A DNA stretch of 16,314 nucleotides. It comes from Prochlorococcus sp. AG-455-E15 (GTDB taxonomy: Bacteria > Cyanobacteriota > Cyanobacteriia > PCC-6307 > Cyanobiaceae). The stretch covers positions 1 through 16,314 of the forward strand of contig QCQS01000021.1 in assembly GCA_003212115.1 (NCBI GenBank). Direction: 5' to 3'. Positions 14,844 through 16,314 of this stretch are shown here, piece after piece. The translations under genes and the position numbers were made by a program. Position 1 is the first letter of the stretch, and every line of letters starts with the position of its first letter. The notes beneath the pieces are model-generated. The model was not told where the DNA came from and did no database searches. It saw only the letters and a list, made by a program, of their open reading frames with translations.

Positions 14844-15019
14844 ACAGAAAAATCCTTAGATATTATTTAATTTTATCAATTAAGATGAAAAAATAATTCA
14901 AAGTGTCTTGAGTCCCTCAACGCGGCTAGTCTAAGAATGTTCTTTCTGCTAACTTCTTCAGTAATGAAGTTCAAACTCTTTTAAAAAGTTCGTTACTACT
15001 TAATCATTTTCTTAAGTTT
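14844..15019. other. divergent proS / HTH-gene intergenic region with hairpins
   Basis: 176 bases without a convincing gene. It holds several inverted repeats: TTGAG-TCC-CTCAA (14908-14920), AACTTC ... GAAGTT (14951-14956 with 14966-14971), and an imperfect AACT(C)TTTT/AAAAAGTT (about 14974-14990). Next to the first is a G+C-rich patch (CAACGCGGCTAGTC, 14918-14931) that stands out from the surroundings. It may be the proS leader on the - strand or the 5' region of the gene at 15020. No perfect -10 box is seen; TAATAT about 30 bases before proS is the nearest candidate. Confidence 0.45.
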
Positions 15020-15370
15020 ATGGAAAATATAGATTCCAATATTTCTAGTGAAGAGGAATTAGTAGGTATTGATGAAGTTCAAAAATTCCTAAATAGATCA
15101 AGAGCTTCTGTATATAGATATACAAATACAGATTTAAGAAATCTAAACCCTAGTTTTAATCCAAGAAAATTAAATCCCGAATTTCGGACTGATCAAAAAG
15201 ATCCTTTAAAATTCCATCCTAATGAAGTAGCAAGATTTGCAAAAGATATTTTAAGAATAAAGGAAGTTACTGTAGAGGTCTTTAATACACCTTCGTCCGC
15301 TGCTCAAAATATACTTGCGCAAATATTAGACGAACTAAAATCTATTAGGTCTTTGCTAGAAAAAGAATAA
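15020..15370 (+). CDS. small helix-turn-helix protein, unknown role
   Basis: 116 residues. Residues about 14-37 (LVGIDEVQKFLNRSRASVYR) look like a MerR/resolvase-type helix-turn-helix, with 'SRASVYRYT' as the recognition helix. A middle region rich in Asn, Pro and Lys follows (NPSFNPRKLNP ... DPLKFHPNEVARFAKDILRI). The C-terminal helix AAQNILAQILDELKSIRSLL (about 94-113) has heptad spacing suited to dimerisation. It therefore looks like a small DNA-binding protein. There is no catalytic serine-recombinase domain, so calling it a resolvase would be unsupported. It precedes a + strand series at 15467 by 96 bases. No Shine-Dalgarno is visible before the ATG. Targets are unknown; autoregulation or action on the divergent proS is only a possibility. 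Confidence 0.7.
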   Translation: MENIDSNISSEEELVGIDEVQKFLNRSRASVYRYTNTDLRNLNPSFNPRKLNPEFRTDQKDPLKFHPNEVARFAKDILRIKEVTVEVFNTPSSAAQNILAQILDELKSIRSLLEKE

Positions 15371-15466
15371 TTAAAAAGTCACCAATCAATGTTTTGATTT
15401 ATTGACATTTTGAATGTAGGATAATGATGTTTAATTATCTCCTTAATCTTTACCAATTAAGAGTTC

Positions 15467-15721
15467 TTGAGTTACACGAAATCAAAGCTGTTTATTCAAA
15501 GTAAATCAAGCGAAGAATCTTCTCATGGTTCTGCTCGAAATGATTTTGAAAGAGATGATGATGACCCCTTAAGTATAAGGAGTTTATCATTAACATCTTT
15601 AGGTATTATTTTTGCCTTTTTGACAATTTTTGTACCTTCAATAAGCATTTTAATTGGCAGACCTTTATCTCAAGGAAACGAGATAATTCATAATCACGAT
15701 TTTACAAAAGATGGACCTTAG
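15467..15721 (+). CDS. small single-pass membrane protein, unknown function
   Basis: 84 residues from a TTG start; an in-frame stop at 15458 and the lack of any internal ATG leave no better choice, and AAGAG six bases upstream could serve as a weak ribosome site. The N-terminus is Ser-rich with an acidic patch (NDFERDDDDPLS, 25-36). One membrane helix (LTSLGIIFAFLTIFVPSISI, about 42-61) follows, then a short polar tail with two His (IIHNHDF). The last 11 bases overlap the start of the downstream pyrophosphatase-family gene, so the two are almost certainly co-transcribed and probably translationally coupled. I do not recognise a family. Confidence 0.65.
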   Translation: MSYTKSKLFIQSKSSEESSHGSARNDFERDDDDPLSIRSLSLTSLGIIFAFLTIFVPSISILIGRPLSQGNEIIHNHDFTKDGP

Positions 15722-16265
15722 ATCAATACCTCCATCTCCAAGGAAGGGAATAGTGAATATTGTTGTTGAAATACCTGCAGGGAGTAGGAATAAATATGAA
15801 TATTGCTCTGACGCAGGAATAATGGCCCTAGACAGAGTATTACATTCTTCAGTGAGGTACCCTTTTGATTATGGTTTTATCCCAAATACCCTTGCTGAAG
15901 ATGGAGCTCCCCTTGATGCAATGGTGATAATGGACGAACCTACTTTTGCGGGTTGTCTAATAAAAGCTAGACCTATTGGAGTTTTGGATATGCATGATTG
16001 TGGTGCATATGATGGAAAACTTTTATGTGTACCTATGGCTAATCCTAGGCAGGCTAACATAGTGAGTATTAATCAAATTGCACCAAATCAGCTTGAGGAT
16101 GTTGCAGAATTTTTTAGAACAAGTAAAGGACTTGATGGAAGAACAGTGCAAATTGATGGTTGGAGGGATTTTGATGTAGTTGAAAATTTATTGAAAAGCT
16201 GTATGCCTCTAAAAAAGAAAAACTTTAAAGTGCTTAAGAAATCAAATATTAGTAAATTCAATTGA
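15711..16265 (+). CDS. ppa: inorganic pyrophosphatase paralog with altered active site
   Basis: 184 residues, clearly a family I pyrophosphatase of the usual cyanobacterial type (start MDLRSIP; VVEIPAGSRNKYEY; DRVLHSSVRYPFDYGFIPNT). Retained by alignment to the E. coli enzyme: E20, K28, E30, R42, Y54, D64, D69, D96, D101, K103, K139. Altered: the central Asp of DGDPxD is Ala66 (DGAPLD, codon GCT), and the Tyr of the 'YK' pair is Ser138 (TSKGL). The lost Asp corresponds to E. coli D67 / yeast D117, which helps position the nucleophilic water, so strong loss of activity is expected. A basic C-terminal extension (KKKNFKVLKK) is present. The frame is intact and overlaps both neighbours (11 bases upstream; 4 bases, TTGA, downstream), so it is not a decaying pseudogene by appearance. 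Confidence 0.9.
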   Translation: MDLRSIPPSPRKGIVNIVVEIPAGSRNKYEYCSDAGIMALDRVLHSSVRYPFDYGFIPNTLAEDGAPLDAMVIMDEPTFAGCLIKARPIGVLDMHDCGAYDGKLLCVPMANPRQANIVSINQIAPNQLEDVAEFFRTSKGLDGRTVQIDGWRDFDVVENLLKSCMPLKKKNFKVLKKSNISKFN

Positions 16266-16314
16266 AAAAAATAATTTTTTATAGTTATTTAAAATGCTCT
16301 ACATGCCGAAAAGC
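16262..16314 (+). CDS. ArsC/Spx-family thioredoxin-fold protein, N-terminal fragment
   Basis: The gene runs off the window; only 17 codons are visible. It starts at a TTG that overlaps the pyrophosphatase stop as TTGA and reads KKIIFYSYLKCSTCRK. The beta strand followed by CSTC matches the N-terminal redox/arsenate site of the ArsC/Spx/YffB family. Whether it is an arsenate reductase, an Spx-like regulator or a YffB-like protein cannot be told from this fragment. The overlap implies co-translation with the upstream gene. Confidence 0.7.
   Translation, partial: MKKIIFYSYLKCSTCRK

Noticed and set aside
14937..14984. 15-residue ORF (MFFLLTSSVMKFKLF) as a leader peptide
   Set aside because: No ribosome binding site, no regulatory codon run, and too short to separate from chance in AT-rich DNA.
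15402..15425. Perfect TTGACA followed by GATAAT as a promoter for the gene at 15467
   Set aside because: The spacer is only 12 bases, too short for a normal sigma-70 promoter; either hexamer alone is weak evidence.
1..16314. tRNA genes, CRISPR arrays, insertion sequences or phage genes
   Set aside because: No T-loop-like GGTTCGAATC element, regular spaced repeat, transposase or integrase motif was found on either strand by reading.

Overview
The window is a densely packed, very AT-rich (about 30% G+C judged by eye) bacterial chromosome segment. Gene content and protein sequences point to a marine picocyanobacterium, most likely a high-light-type Prochlorococcus. Supporting evidence: Psb27 of photosystem II, a Ycf41-like OB-fold protein, the cyanobacterial DUF2854 and DUF3153 families, a precorrin-6A reductase of cobalamin synthesis, the principal sigma factor, and almost no intergenic space. 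No tRNA, rRNA, insertion sequence, phage gene or CRISPR array was seen.

Layout. The left edge holds the 3' end of an M32 (Taq-type) carboxypeptidase, followed by an inorganic pyrophosphatase on the + strand. These converge on hemC and the principal sigma factor gene (- strand). The roughly 320-base divergent region between the sigma gene and priA holds a probable uncatalogued small ORF that overlaps the priA start. priA abuts the end of a - strand cluster: DUF2854 protein, argB, then a TPR-like/DUF3153 protein. A 60-residue protein gene converges on the ycf41/ssb-like gene, which is divergent from cobK-cutA. A - strand run follows, transcribed proS, psb27, purA, PfkB-family (adenosine-kinase-like) kinase. 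The right edge is a + strand series: a small HTH protein, a single-pass membrane protein, a second pyrophosphatase-family gene, and the first codons of an ArsC/Spx-like protein.

How the genes fit together. Most are housekeeping genes: transcription (sigma), replication restart (PriA plus an SSB-like protein), tetrapyrrole and cobalamin synthesis (HemC, CobK), arginine synthesis (ArgB), purine synthesis and probable salvage (PurA beside an adenosine-kinase-like enzyme), translation (ProS) and photosystem II assembly (Psb27). Pyrophosphatase pulls many of these pathways forward by removing PPi.

Main observations. (1) Two family I pyrophosphatase paralogs flank the window. The left one keeps the full catalytic set. 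The right one, which looks like the usual cyanobacterial type, has lost the catalytic Asp of the DGDPxD motif (DGAPLD) and the active-site Tyr near its C-terminal third. (2) A short reading frame is coupled to the TTG start of priA by a TTGA overlap. (3) A 9-base match to the complement of the conserved loop of the picocyanobacterial sRNA Yfr1 lies just upstream of the left ppa. (4) Psb27 has a signal peptide but no lipobox cysteine. (5) The DUF3153 protein carries a lipobox in the middle of the chain, behind a 145-residue soluble domain. I did not find a convincing new multi-gene system; the paired pyrophosphatases are the most substantive lead.
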